Shown one piece after another: positions 37,287-45,324 of a stretch of DNA of 64,000 bases. Source of the stretch: Allomuricauda sp. ARW1Y1. Its GTDB lineage: Bacteria > Bacteroidota > Bacteroidia > Flavobacteriales > Flavobacteriaceae. Under the pieces are notes generated by a model. It was given only the letters and a program-made list of their open reading frames with translations, searched no databases and was not told where the DNA came from. Position numbers and translations under genes: made by a program. Location of the stretch: NCBI RefSeq assembly GCF_013407935.1, contig NZ_JACBZU010000002.1, positions 310,001 to 374,000 on the forward strand. Reading direction: 5' to 3'. How positions within the stretch are numbered: the first letter of the stretch is position 1; the number at the start of each line of letters is the position of its first letter.

Positions 37287-37313
37287 AAAACGCCACGGCA
37301 AAATGCCGTGGCG
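37287..37313 (-). terminator. Intrinsic terminator for the TPR/DUF4331 operon
   Basis: Perfect stem CGCCACGGCA (37291-37300) with TGCCGTGGCG (37304-37313). On the minus strand the stem is followed by six T, so it ends the transcript from 38668-37379. It could also stop the MscS gene, but there is no T-run on the plus strand. Confidence 0.82.
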
Positions 37314-37378
37314 CACCTAAAAACAACAACCAAGCCGAGATCGTAACGATCTGCAACCTTGCTCTTAACAGGGGAAAA

Positions 37379-38668
37379 CTAAAGACTGGCTATCTGGGCT
37401 TCTTTTATGGGACCGAGCTCGTATGCCGCTTCCATCAATTCCTGTTTTAGTTCTCTTACTTTTTCCATCTTACCATTTGCTTTGTAGATTTCAGCAGCTT
37501 GATGAAGGATAGCAGGCTCAAAAGTGGCACCCATTACATGCTTTTCTATAAGTTCCAGAGCTTTTTTGTTTTCTCCAAGATGCAACAAACTGTAGGCCAA
37601 CCATCCGTACGATTCTGGCGTAGGCCTGTTGTTCACCTCTTCTTGAGCAAGTTTATAGGCTTTTTGCTCCACATCCATCTCCAACAAAAAATCTACATTG
37701 TAAGCATTGTACATATCGCCATATTGAGGGTTGTTTCCCACTATCTTGTAATAATCGTCCAACGCTTGTACCCGCAGCATGTCGTTCCCCATAAAGTCGG
37801 CAATCTCAGCTTTCAGTAAATAGTATTCAGGGGATTGGTTCTTTTGCATGATGGAATCTAAAATCCGAAGGGCTTCTTTACCGTTTCTTTCATGTGAGTA
37901 AACAATCCATGCTATGCCTTTTTTTGCGTACGCATTTTGGGGATCGATGTTCAAGGCCCGAAGGTAAAGGTTATAGGACTCCTCAATTCTGCCAGCATGA
38001 CCGTAGAAGTCGGCCAAATTGGTATAAGACCACAACCGTAATCCTTTGTTTTTAGAAGACTCTGCTTTAGCCATGGCCTTTTCCATAAAGTTAATAGCGG
38101 TATCCAGATCTCCTTTGTGATCGTTCCATTTGGCCACTCTAATCAGGTATCCAAAATCGGACATGTTCTGGATGCTATCCAAATATTGGTTGGCAAGGTC
38201 ATAATTTCCCAATTCCATATGAAGGTCAAATAGCAGGCTCTGGGTCTCCTTTACCCCACTACCAAACTTCCGGGCCTTCTCGGCTAAATCCAAAGCTTCC
38301 CTAAACCGGTGCTGTGAGATATAGTTTCTGGCCAACGCCCTTAGGTATCCTGCTTTGCCAATGGCCGCAATTTCCACTGCCTTTTTTAAGGATTGTTCAG
38401 CATCCTTTAAATATTGAATATTACCGGTTCCACTAAAAAATCGGTTGTATTCACCTGCCACATTCCCCAAACTGAGCAATTGCAAGCTATCCGATTTGAT
38501 TTTGTTGTCCCAAAGGTCAAAATATTTGGAGGTCGTTTTTACCGATTCCGAAGCCAAAAATTGATTATAATCCTGACTGTTGGTTCTGAATTCAGTTTCC
38601 TTTTGCTGACACGATACCAAGAACAGTAGCATCAGCATAAAAATGGTATAAAATTTTGTTGCTTTCAT
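37379..38668 (-). CDS. Tetratricopeptide-repeat lipoprotein
   Basis: 429 residues with lipobox FLVSC. TPR-like helix pairs run through the protein: KAGYLRALARNYISQHRFREALDLA, here with core ALARNYISQHRFREAL; DTAINFMEKAMAKAES; LADFYGHAGRIEESYNLYLRAL; YGWLAYSLLHLGENKKALELI. It is the last gene of a three-gene set with the two DUF4331 proteins and shares their terminator. TPRs mediate protein contacts, so it may hold the DUF4331 proteins at the outer membrane. That is inference from order only. Confidence 0.85.
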   Translation of the reverse strand: MKATKFYTIFMLMLLFLVSCQQKETEFRTNSQDYNQFLASESVKTTSKYFDLWDNKIKSDSLQLLSLGNVAGEYNRFFSGTGNIQYLKDAEQSLKKAVEIAAIGKAGYLRALARNYISQHRFREALDLAEKARKFGSGVKETQSLLFDLHMELGNYDLANQYLDSIQNMSDFGYLIRVAKWNDHKGDLDTAINFMEKAMAKAESSKNKGLRLWSYTNLADFYGHAGRIEESYNLYLRALNIDPQNAYAKKGIAWIVYSHERNGKEALRILDSIMQKNQSPEYYLLKAEIADFMGNDMLRVQALDDYYKIVGNNPQYGDMYNAYNVDFLLEMDVEQKAYKLAQEEVNNRPTPESYGWLAYSLLHLGENKKALELIEKHVMGATFEPAILHQAAEIYKANGKMEKVRELKQELMEAAYELGPIKEAQIASL

Positions 38669-38734
38669 CTTGTTGTTGTTTTATTAAAAAAGGGAGAGGA
38701 AAGAACTTTCCCCTCCCCTTCCTTTTCATAGCAA

Positions 38735-39469
38735 TTATTCAGGTGCTCCCAAATAGGGAAATGTAGTCGATATACTAGCTGTTAAGCCAACACCGTCCGA
38801 TGTCAGTCTTGGCAAATCGGCCATACCGTCATCATCCAAATCTTGTCCACTAAAGCGGTCACCTTGCATTCCTCCAAAGAATAAGATCAAGGAAACGTCA
38901 ATAATGTCGTCGTTGGGGTGTCTACCGGTAAGGGCTACCTCGTCTCCGTCCGGCACCAACACGTTGCCATCATTGTCAAGGTCTGTTCCGGGATTAAAAT
39001 AGGTCGTGGGCAAATCTGGAGCAACCTCCAAAACATCTGCCGATAAAACGGTGGTCAACGTTGCCGCGTCCAATCCCAAAATATTGTTTTCGTAGTCCAC
39101 ATCGGCGGGGTCCAATCCTAATTTTAGGGCATACACATCGTGGTATTGCTCCAATCTCGCCTGAAACCCAGCCTGGAAGGCTGCGGTCATATCAGAAGGC
39201 ACCGTAGTGTTGTGGTCATCCTTTACGCTTGGTTCGCCTTCCATATCAAAACTTAAGGTGGTATTGATTCCTGGACGGCCAATGTGGTCCACCTGCGCAA
39301 ATGTTCCGGTAAAATCAACGCCCATCATATCATCATCGTCCATCATCATATCATCATCCATCATCATGTCGTCGTCCATGTAGGTTCCATTGTCATCATT
39401 ATTACAGCCGATAACTAGGCCAAAGCTCAGCAAAAGTGCCGTTACATATAAAGATTGTCTTAGTTTCAT
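38735..39469 (-). CDS. DUF4331-like lipoprotein (C-terminal-half type) with Asp/Met-rich tether
   Basis: 244 residues with lipobox (LVIGC, Cys22). Residues about 30-49 are almost only Asp and Met in DDDMMM-like units, coded by a simple-sequence stretch. The rest resembles the C-terminal half of DUF4331 proteins (VDHIGRPGINTTL; YFNPGTDLDNDGNVLVPDGD; GRHPNDDIIDVSLILFFGG; a calcium-like DLDDDGMADLPRL). The start of DUF4331 proteins is instead in the next gene upstream, so the family seems split over two genes here. Function unknown. Confidence 0.78.
   Translation of the reverse strand: MKLRQSLYVTALLLSFGLVIGCNNDDNGTYMDDDMMMDDDMMMDDDDMMGVDFTGTFAQVDHIGRPGINTTLSFDMEGEPSVKDDHNTTVPSDMTAAFQAGFQARLEQYHDVYALKLGLDPADVDYENNILGLDAATLTTVLSADVLEVAPDLPTTYFNPGTDLDNDGNVLVPDGDEVALTGRHPNDDIIDVSLILFFGGMQGDRFSGQDLDDDGMADLPRLTSDGVGLTASISTTFPYLGAPE
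39316..39380. repeat. Simple-sequence tract coding the Asp/Met tether
   Basis: Repeated CATCAT/CGTCC units within the DUF4331-like lipoprotein gene; on the coding strand they read GAT/GAC and ATG codons. The tract is prone to slippage in multiples of three, which would change the tether length. Confidence 0.7.
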
Positions 39470-39488
39470 AATACAGTTTTAAAGTTTC

Positions 39489-40181
39489 TTATTGTTTTCT
39501 ATTTGTGGTCACCCATGTTTTGTACACGGAAAGTCCCAGTGCATTGGTTGCCGTTGGTGTCCCTAGCATACTATTGGGGATTTCCACTACAATGGACATG
39601 GTATTGGCACCATCGAAGGTGTCGGCGGCTTCTTCCGGGGGTAAAAATCCACCTGGGGCCGAATCCAATTCTGGAGAAATAACTGCGTTGAATTGGAAAA
39701 AGTCGAAAAAGAAAGGGTCTTGTCTCGGTCCTGCAAAAAGGGAAACCCCATCTGAGGTTGTCTCTACAATTGCAGTGTTCGAAGAAATTTCAACGTCTCC
39801 CAATGCGGCATCGGTGTACACTTCACTGTTCAATCCGGTTTGAGAGGGTGCCGTGGGACCGAAAAAATACATTCTACCATCACGTGCAATGGCCTGAATG
39901 ACCTGATCTTCTACAAGGTCCCCATCCAAATCAATATTGATTTCAGTCAGTACATCCTCATCGAATGTGCCGTAAGCCAAGTCGGGCAATACATTGGATT
40001 GCAAATCCACCACAAACACGGTGTTGTCAGAACCTTCGCTGGGTTCAAAAGCATAAAAATCGGCAATATCCGCACTGGTTCCTGCCGATGAAGGTGCGTC
40101 AATATGGTCTGCAGACACCAAAATGGTTGCTGCGATGACCAATACACCAAATCCTAATAGGTATTTCGTTGTTTTTTTCAT
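39489..40181 (-). CDS. DUF4331 domain protein (N-terminal-half type), exported
   Basis: 230 residues with a signal peptide (about 1-24, ILVSA). It begins the mature part with DHIDAP and SADIADFYAFEPSEG, the standard start of DUF4331 proteins, and has FAGPRQDPFFFDFFQF near residue 145 and VVEIPNSMLGTP near 195. It then ends, while full-length family members continue with the type of sequence found in the next gene downstream. Both parts have their own export signals, so this is a two-protein arrangement rather than a broken gene. Function unknown. Confidence 0.8.
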   Translation of the reverse strand: MKKTTKYLLGFGVLVIAATILVSADHIDAPSSAGTSADIADFYAFEPSEGSDNTVFVVDLQSNVLPDLAYGTFDEDVLTEINIDLDGDLVEDQVIQAIARDGRMYFFGPTAPSQTGLNSEVYTDAALGDVEISSNTAIVETTSDGVSLFAGPRQDPFFFDFFQFNAVISPELDSAPGGFLPPEEAADTFDGANTMSIVVEIPNSMLGTPTATNALGLSVYKTWVTTNRKQ

Positions 40182-40347
40182 GTTACTTGTTTTTTAAGTT
40201 TCGTTCACCCCTACCTACGGAACCTTGTAAAGGGTGGTTTGGTTTTGAAATGTTAAAATTGTCTTAACTGAATTTTAGCAATGACATTCCTTTACCATAA
40301 ACCAAAGTCGTGGAAATTGTTTTACTTTGACCTCTTAATTCAGTTAC

Positions 40348-41538
40348 ATGAACCCTTCTGCCTCAGGATGGATCAACAAGTTTGGTCACCTCGTAGATCA
40401 AGAGTCTTCCTACTTTGACGACTTTGAAAGCCTGTATCGGGAACTCAAGGCAAATGGTTTTATCTATGGTGTACACTTAAACATTCCGTCCTTTATTCCC
40501 GTGGAGCATACCCTAAGTGAGGATGAGATTGCCAAGATCAACTTATTGACCGCTTTGTATTTTACCTACACTTTTGAGGTAGGAAAAACGGATTTTGAAG
40601 CCTTTGTAAACAAGGTTTTTGAATATTATCAATCCCTGAACGTTAGTCGGATTTCCTTTTTGAACAAAATTTTGACCGGTTCCAAGACCGAATCACAATT
40701 GGAAAAACTGATTGACTCCCGGATCTATTTGAGCGACAATACTTTTAGCAGGGCCTTGGGAAATAGTTTGACCAATTCGTTGCTCTATGTCGATATCTTA
40801 ATCTTTATTGTCTACTTAAAAGGCGAAAAGAATATGATGGAACATGCCCAACTTTTGGAGTACGTCACCATCAATATTGTGTACCACGCACTCAATTCCA
40901 AACAGACCCACGAATCGGATGCGCGATTGATCCAGGTGTTGGGTTCATCATTAACTTATGTGGACCTGGACAAAGCAAAATTTGAGGGGGAATATGCTGA
41001 TCTATTGAACCAAAATTTCAGCAAAAACGAGAAGGATTATTTTTTGGATATGGCCTGTTTGACCATATGGGAAGATAAGGCTTTGGACTATACCGAAACG
41101 GATTACATTTTTGGTTTGGGAAGGGACCTTGGCAAGTCGAAAAAAGAGGTCGATTTCGAGCTTCGATTTGTGGAAAATTTCTTTGAACAGAACAAAGAAA
41201 AAGTTGCTTATTTGAGCAACAAAAATTTGGCCGTTCAATTCTATGATGGCATGTCCAAAAATGTGAGCAAACTGATTTTGAGAAACAGCAAAAGACTCAA
41301 AAAAGAATTGGCCCAAAGTCGTGAACTTGTGTCCCTTTTATCCAAATCCACCGTAAAGGATTTGAATGCCGAAGAAAAGAAAAAAGTACAGAACCAGTTA
41401 TTGGATATCTTTAAGAGCATACCCTCATTGGCCATTTTTATGTTGCCCGGTGGAGCCATTCTTTTGCCCATTTTTATTAAATTGATTCCGAAACTGCTCC
41501 CTTCCGCATTTGATGACAACCGAGTGGAGGACAACTAG
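40348..41538 (+). CDS. LETM1-related biofilm-associated protein
   Basis: 396 residues, no signal peptide. Mostly helical and charged, with a C-terminal LETM1-like signature: IFKSIPSLAIFMLPGGAILLP, here by its core SIPSLAIFMLPGGAILLP, then KLIPKLLPSAF near residues 355-390. This family is annotated in Flavobacteriia as LETM1-related biofilm-associated protein; the mitochondrial relatives are inner-membrane ion-exchange proteins. It probably acts at the inner membrane, but the role is unknown. It stands alone and ends in a bidirectional terminator. Confidence 0.87.
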   Translation: MNPSASGWINKFGHLVDQESSYFDDFESLYRELKANGFIYGVHLNIPSFIPVEHTLSEDEIAKINLLTALYFTYTFEVGKTDFEAFVNKVFEYYQSLNVSRISFLNKILTGSKTESQLEKLIDSRIYLSDNTFSRALGNSLTNSLLYVDILIFIVYLKGEKNMMEHAQLLEYVTINIVYHALNSKQTHESDARLIQVLGSSLTYVDLDKAKFEGEYADLLNQNFSKNEKDYFLDMACLTIWEDKALDYTETDYIFGLGRDLGKSKKEVDFELRFVENFFEQNKEKVAYLSNKNLAVQFYDGMSKNVSKLILRNSKRLKKELAQSRELVSLLSKSTVKDLNAEEKKKVQNQLLDIFKSIPSLAIFMLPGGAILLPIFIKLIPKLLPSAFDDNRVEDN

Positions 41539-41550
41539 CCCTTTTTAACC

Positions 41551-41589
41551 AAAAAAGCCACTATAAGAAAAATTTATAGTGACTTTTTA
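41551..41589. terminator. Bidirectional intrinsic terminator
   Basis: Stem CACTATAA with TTATAGTG, six A before and five T after. It separates the LETM1-related gene from the converging 2TM/LytTR operon. Confidence 0.85.
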
Positions 41590-41629
41590 ATTTTAATTAA
41601 ACAATTGGAATCCAAAATCTTAAATCGAA

Positions 41630-42385
41630 TTATTCCAACCATAACTTAAAATCCTTTACCCGTTCCCTGCTAACGATGATTTCGTGTTCATCAAAGCGTT
41701 TCATTTTAATCTGGAGCCTTGAATTGGTGTATGAAATGATGTCGCCTATGTGATTGATGTTCACATAAAACTTACGGTTCACCCTGAAAAATGTTTGGGG
41801 CTCCAACTCCTCCTCCAACTGTTCCAATGTAGTGTCGAGCAAATAATTTCTTCCGTCCGAAGTGGCGGCGTAGGTACCCTTGTTTTCACTATAAAAACAT
41901 TCCACATCATCGGCATTTATAATTTTTAAATGCTGTCCCACCCGAGCTGTAAATCGTTTTTTGTATTCCCGTTCCAAGGGGTTTACCAAAAGGTTTTTGA
42001 TATCGTTAAAATCGATGGGGATCTTTTGATTTTCGGGCTTAAAATTCTGGTACTTTTTTACGGCACTTTCCAGCTCTTCCTCATCAATCGGTTTTAGCAA
42101 ATAATCGATGCTGTTCAGCTTGAATGCTTGCAGTGCATATTCGTCATAAGCCGTGGTAAAAATGATGGCACTTTTCACCTCTATTTCATCAAAAATTTCA
42201 AAGGAAAGTCCATCCGATAATTGAATGTCCAAAAAGATGAGATCGGGATGTGGGTTGTCTTGGAACCAAGCAATGGAATCTTCAACCGAATGCAGCATGG
42301 TGGACACCTCAATTTCGAGCTCCGAAAGCAATCTGGACAATCGTCGTGCCGCTGGTTTTTCGTCTTCAATGATCAGGACATTCAT
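41630..42385 (-). CDS. LytTR-family response regulator
   Basis: 251 residues. Receiver domain 1-120 with IIEDEKPA, phospho-acceptor Asp53 in IFLDIQL, Thr near 82 (FTTAYDEYALQAF) and Lys near 103 (LLKPID). The LytTR DNA-binding domain is about 145-250 (VECFYSENKGTYAATSDGRNYLLD, by its core VECFYSENKGTYA; FFRVNRKFYVNINHIGDI). It is the last gene of the operon that begins with the TPR protein at 45948 and contains the matching LytS-like kinase and four 2TM proteins. Confidence 0.94.
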   Translation of the reverse strand: MNVLIIEDEKPAARRLSRLLSELEIEVSTMLHSVEDSIAWFQDNPHPDLIFLDIQLSDGLSFEIFDEIEVKSAIIFTTAYDEYALQAFKLNSIDYLLKPIDEEELESAVKKYQNFKPENQKIPIDFNDIKNLLVNPLEREYKKRFTARVGQHLKIINADDVECFYSENKGTYAATSDGRNYLLDTTLEQLEEELEPQTFFRVNRKFYVNINHIGDIISYTNSRLQIKMKRFDEHEIIVSRERVKDFKLWLE

Positions 42386-42463
42386 GGTGGTTATTTGTAG
42401 TTGCTTCTATGGTTAATCAGGTTCATCTAAAATAGGAAAGGTCAGCTTCCCATGGTTAAATTC

Positions 42464-42796
42464 TTATTTGTACTTATCAACATGGTCCCTATCCTCATCG
42501 ATATATTTTTGTATCTGACGCTCTTCCCACTTTTTGAAAAATGAGAATTTGTGACGAAGTACAATAATGGTGTGTACAAGCAAGATCACTCCCCAAATCA
42601 AAATATTTGCATTGATCCATTCATAAAAGTAGGCTTCCTTTGGGAAGGCTTCCGGTAAAAATGAGTTGAGCACTCCCCATTTAAGCAATACCAATATACC
42701 ATTAACGACCACAAAAATGGCGATATGGCGATAGTAGCCCTTCAGTTCCTTGACACGTTTCTCCGCAGCTTCCCGAGCAAAATTTCTATCTGTCAT
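42464..42796 (-). CDS. 2TM domain protein (fourth stand-alone copy)
   Basis: 110 residues of the PF13239 2TM family: an N-terminal basic helix (EAAEKRVKELKGYYRHIAIF), two membrane segments (about 25-45 and 60-80) and a conserved C-terminal helix with WEERQIQKYIDED. It lacks the W-G-x-G-L-x-H motif of the other copies, reading WGVILLVHT instead, so it is the most divergent. It is just upstream of the LytTR regulator. The family has no known biochemical function but is often found beside LytS/LytTR pairs. Confidence 0.88.
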   Translation of the reverse strand: MTDRNFAREAAEKRVKELKGYYRHIAIFVVVNGILVLLKWGVLNSFLPEAFPKEAYFYEWINANILIWGVILLVHTIIVLRHKFSFFKKWEERQIQKYIDEDRDHVDKYK

Positions 42797-43106
42797 GGCC
42801 TTGCTTGAATTTGTTCATTTCTTCCTTGTCCTCTTCCATATACTTTTTGATCTGTCGTTCTTCCCAGTTTTTTCCCAAAAGGGGATTGAATTCAAAGGTT
42901 TTGGAAGCATGGAAGAACAACCCAATGCCCCACGCAAACAAGGTGATAAAATGTTCCCATCTCCAAAAATCATCCGTTCTTAGAAAGATGTTGATCAAGA
43001 TAAATGTATTTATCACGATATAAATGGCCAAGTGGATATAAAACCCCTTGAGTTCGTCGACCCTTTTTTTGGCCCTATTGTATTTTTCAGTGTTAAAGTT
43101 TTCCAT
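42786..43106 (-). CDS. 2TM domain protein (third stand-alone copy)
   Basis: About 106 residues from the ATG at 43106; an in-frame ATG at 43118 would overlap the upstream gene by 10 bp. Pattern: YNRAKKRVDELKGFYIHLAIY, here by its core AKKRVDELKGFYIHLAIY, first membrane segment, short loop with DDFWRWEHFITLF, second segment with AWGIGLFFHASKTF, then NPLLGKNWEERQIKKYMEED. It ends 11 bp inside the next gene's start. This is a typical 2TM protein, coupled to its neighbours. Confidence 0.88.
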   Translation of the reverse strand: MENFNTEKYNRAKKRVDELKGFYIHLAIYIVINTFILINIFLRTDDFWRWEHFITLFAWGIGLFFHASKTFEFNPLLGKNWEERQIKKYMEEDKEEMNKFKQGHDR

Positions 43107-43108
43107 GA

Positions 43109-43453
43109 TTATTTCCATTTATCGTTCTGTTCTTCATTGCGCATAATCTCCTCGATCTTGCGCTTCTCCCATTGTTTTCCAAAAAATGGGTTCAGGTCGA
43201 ATGTTTTTATGGCGTGAAAAAGAACACCTATCCCCCAGCCAAAAGCGGCCCATAAAAACCACATATAACCAAATCCGTTGGTAAAATAATTGATAAGTGC
43301 CAAACCGGATATGACCAGAACATAGGAAGTCAAGTTGCCATAGAAACTTTTAAGCTCGTCCACGCGCTCCCGAGCCCTTATATATTTGTTCTCTTTATTC
43401 GTTGTATCCATGATGTTGCTATTAGGGGTGATGTTATAGTTAAAAGTACTCAT
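43109..43453 (-). CDS. 2TM domain protein (second stand-alone copy)
   Basis: 114 residues from 43453, two bases after the preceding stop; an internal ATG at 43411 gives a shorter, more typical N terminus (MDTTNKENKYIRARERV). Core: ARERVDELKSFYGNLTSYV, two membrane segments, FGWGIGVLFHAIKTFDLNPF, then GKQWEKRKIEEIM. Part of the co-directional 2TM array. Confidence 0.88.
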   Translation of the reverse strand: MSTFNYNITPNSNIMDTTNKENKYIRARERVDELKSFYGNLTSYVLVISGLALINYFTNGFGYMWFLWAAFGWGIGVLFHAIKTFDLNPFFGKQWEKRKIEEIMRNEEQNDKWK

Positions 43454-43455
43454 TC

Positions 43456-43734
43456 TTAAAATTCTTTGTCGTTCATAAACTCCTGAATCTTACGTTCTTC
43501 CCATTCCTTGCCAAAAAGGGGATTGAATCCGTAAGCGGACATGCCGTGACCTAACAGTCCAAGTCCCCACCCTACGGCAGGAAAAATGATCCAAGGGAAA
43601 GTGGTAGTCCTGTAATTGAGATATCCCAACAACGGGATCACGATTAGGTAAGCGGTCAGATTGTAATAAAAGGATTTGATACACTCCACCCTTTCTTTGG
43701 CTTTGGCATATCTAAGTTCTGTTGAATTTTCCAT
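43456..43734 (-). CDS. 2TM domain protein (first stand-alone copy)
   Basis: 92 residues: AKAKERVECIKSFYYNLTAY, two membrane segments, VGWGLGLLGHGMSAYGFNPL, then FGKEWEERKIQEFMNDKEF. It is closest in sequence to the 2TM domain fused to the upstream kinase (GWGFGLTAHGMAAFGYNPLW; KRWEERKIKELMDKDDF), suggesting duplication of that tail. Its leader carries the AACGAACAGTC motif also found before two other minus-strand genes. Confidence 0.88.
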   Translation of the reverse strand: MENSTELRYAKAKERVECIKSFYYNLTAYLIVIPLLGYLNYRTTTFPWIIFPAVGWGLGLLGHGMSAYGFNPLFGKEWEERKIQEFMNDKEF

Positions 43735-43840
43735 GACTGTTCGTTTTTATTTGATTACATCCTAAAATTCGGCATACCCAATCGCAAAAAGAAAAACGAG
43801 TTTCTGAACTGTTATTTTATAGGGATGAGTTGTAGGTAAG

Positions 43841-43938
43841 AAGGTTAAGGGTTAAGGGTTAAGGGTTAAGGGTGAAAGGTGAAAGGTGAAAGGTGAAAGG
43901 TGAAGGGTTAAGGGTTAAGGGTTAAGGGTGAAGGGTGA
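43841..43938. repeat. Tandem heptanucleotide array inside the 2TM operon
   Basis: Fourteen directly repeated 7-bp units of the form A-R-G-G-T-K-A with no interruption, from 43841 to 43938, made of blocks of AGGGTTA-, AAGGTGA- and AGGGTGA-type units. It lies in the 255-bp gap between the histidine kinase gene and the first 2TM gene. No coding frame fits. It has one arm only; no inverted partner was seen. Confidence 0.93.
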
Positions 43939-43989
43939 AGACCGGAATTTTAATCTAAATCAGGGGGTGCTCGATTCCAGTCTCCAATA

Positions 43990-45318
43990 TTAGAAATCGT
44001 CCTTATCCATCAATTCCTTGATCTTGCGCTCCTCCCAGCGCTTGCCCCAAAGAGGGTTGTAGCCAAAAGCGGCCATCCCATGGGCGGTTAACCCAAATCC
44101 CCATCCAATCGTGGGGAAAAAGGCCCAAAGAAACTCAGTGGTCCGCAAATTGAGCCACCACAGAAAAGGAATCACAATGCAATAGGCCATGAGGTTCCCA
44201 TAAAAGTCTTTGATGGCCTGAACACGCTCCCTGGCCTTTGCATACCGTTTTTCCTCAATATAGTTCTCCTGCGTTTCCATCACCGTGTATTTTTGGGTGA
44301 GTATAGGGAGCGATACGCTAAAATCCTTGATGGTTTTGTTGATGACCATTTCACGGTCCGTTAAAATACGGTAGCGCTGCTTGATGTTCTGCAATCCCAC
44401 TCCACTGCTTTTCTTGACTACCTGCTTTTCCTGAAGATTATTACTGACCACCAACATACCCTTGTCCTCATACACCTTGATATGTAATGGTCTGGACGAG
44501 GTCACTACATTGTGCTTCACCGCATTTTCCAACAATAATTGCAAGGAGAGCGGCACAATTTTGGCCTCGGGCACAGAGCATTGGTCGGGAATGTCAAAAA
44601 TGATACTGTCCTCAAATCGCATTTTCAGCAGGCGTACATAAGTACGGGCAAACTTGAGCTCTTCATCCACCGTAACCAAATCCTTGTTCTTCTGCTCCAG
44701 TACATAGCGATACACCTTGGATAACGAGGTAGTGAAATTCTGCGCCTGATGCGGGTCTTCGTCAATTAAACTGGTCAGTACGTTCAGGCTGTTGAACAAA
44801 AAATGGGGATCTAATTGATTTTTAAGGGCATCAAATCGGGCCGATGCCGAACCGGCAATAATTTTCTGCTCCTTGACTTGTCGTTCCTTGTAATATTTGT
44901 AATAATAGGCTGCGTAGAACATAAGTGCCACGGCCATAGAAATAATAAAGGAACTCACATAGAACTCAGATCGTTCCTCTGCCAAGAACTGTGCAAAAGA
45001 TCGTTGATTGATCAGTACGATGAGCACAAACCTCGATAGCACAATACCAACAATGGAGGCCACTATGTTACCCAAAATACCGTAGGCGATATACTTTTTG
45101 GTAAACAGCTCCTTATCGTACTTGCGCATCAAAAGAATAAAAGAAGCCGCATTCAGCATGTAAATGATCGTGGAAAAGATCATGCTTTCCCAAAACTCTT
45201 CCCATAGCTCTTGGTAGGTGAGCTCCCAACCCTTGATAAAGAAAATAATGAGGAACACTATAAAAATAGCGACCCCCACTAAAAATGCTTTTAAAAGTTC
45301 TCTGACAAAGAGTTTCAT
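43990..45318 (-). CDS. LytS-like sensor histidine kinase fused to a C-terminal 2TM domain
   Basis: 442 residues. About four membrane segments lie between residues 10 and 140, without a recognisable periplasmic sensor domain. The His_kinase domain (PF06580) has the phospho-acceptor His172 in LDPHFLFNSLNVL. The ATP-binding part shows LLLENAVKHN near 265 and SSGVGLQNIKQRY near 310. From about residue 350 an extra 2TM domain follows (AKARERVQAIKDFYGNLMAY to WEERKIKELMDKDDF), so the kinase has membrane segments on both sides of its catalytic core. It pairs with the LytTR regulator at the operon end. Confidence 0.92.
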   Translation of the reverse strand: MKLFVRELLKAFLVGVAIFIVFLIIFFIKGWELTYQELWEEFWESMIFSTIIYMLNAASFILLMRKYDKELFTKKYIAYGILGNIVASIVGIVLSRFVLIVLINQRSFAQFLAEERSEFYVSSFIISMAVALMFYAAYYYKYYKERQVKEQKIIAGSASARFDALKNQLDPHFLFNSLNVLTSLIDEDPHQAQNFTTSLSKVYRYVLEQKNKDLVTVDEELKFARTYVRLLKMRFEDSIIFDIPDQCSVPEAKIVPLSLQLLLENAVKHNVVTSSRPLHIKVYEDKGMLVVSNNLQEKQVVKKSSGVGLQNIKQRYRILTDREMVINKTIKDFSVSLPILTQKYTVMETQENYIEEKRYAKARERVQAIKDFYGNLMAYCIVIPFLWWLNLRTTEFLWAFFPTIGWGFGLTAHGMAAFGYNPLWGKRWEERKIKELMDKDDF

Positions 45319-45324
45319 ACGTTT

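Noticed and set aside
38735-40181. Frameshifted DUF4331 pseudogene
   Set aside because: Both reading frames have intact starts, separate export signals and normal stops with an intergenic gap, so this is not simple decay.
43841-43938. CRISPR array or telomere-like repeats
   Set aside because: The units are 7 bp with no spacers, there are no cas genes, and the array is inside an operon of a circular-type chromosome region.
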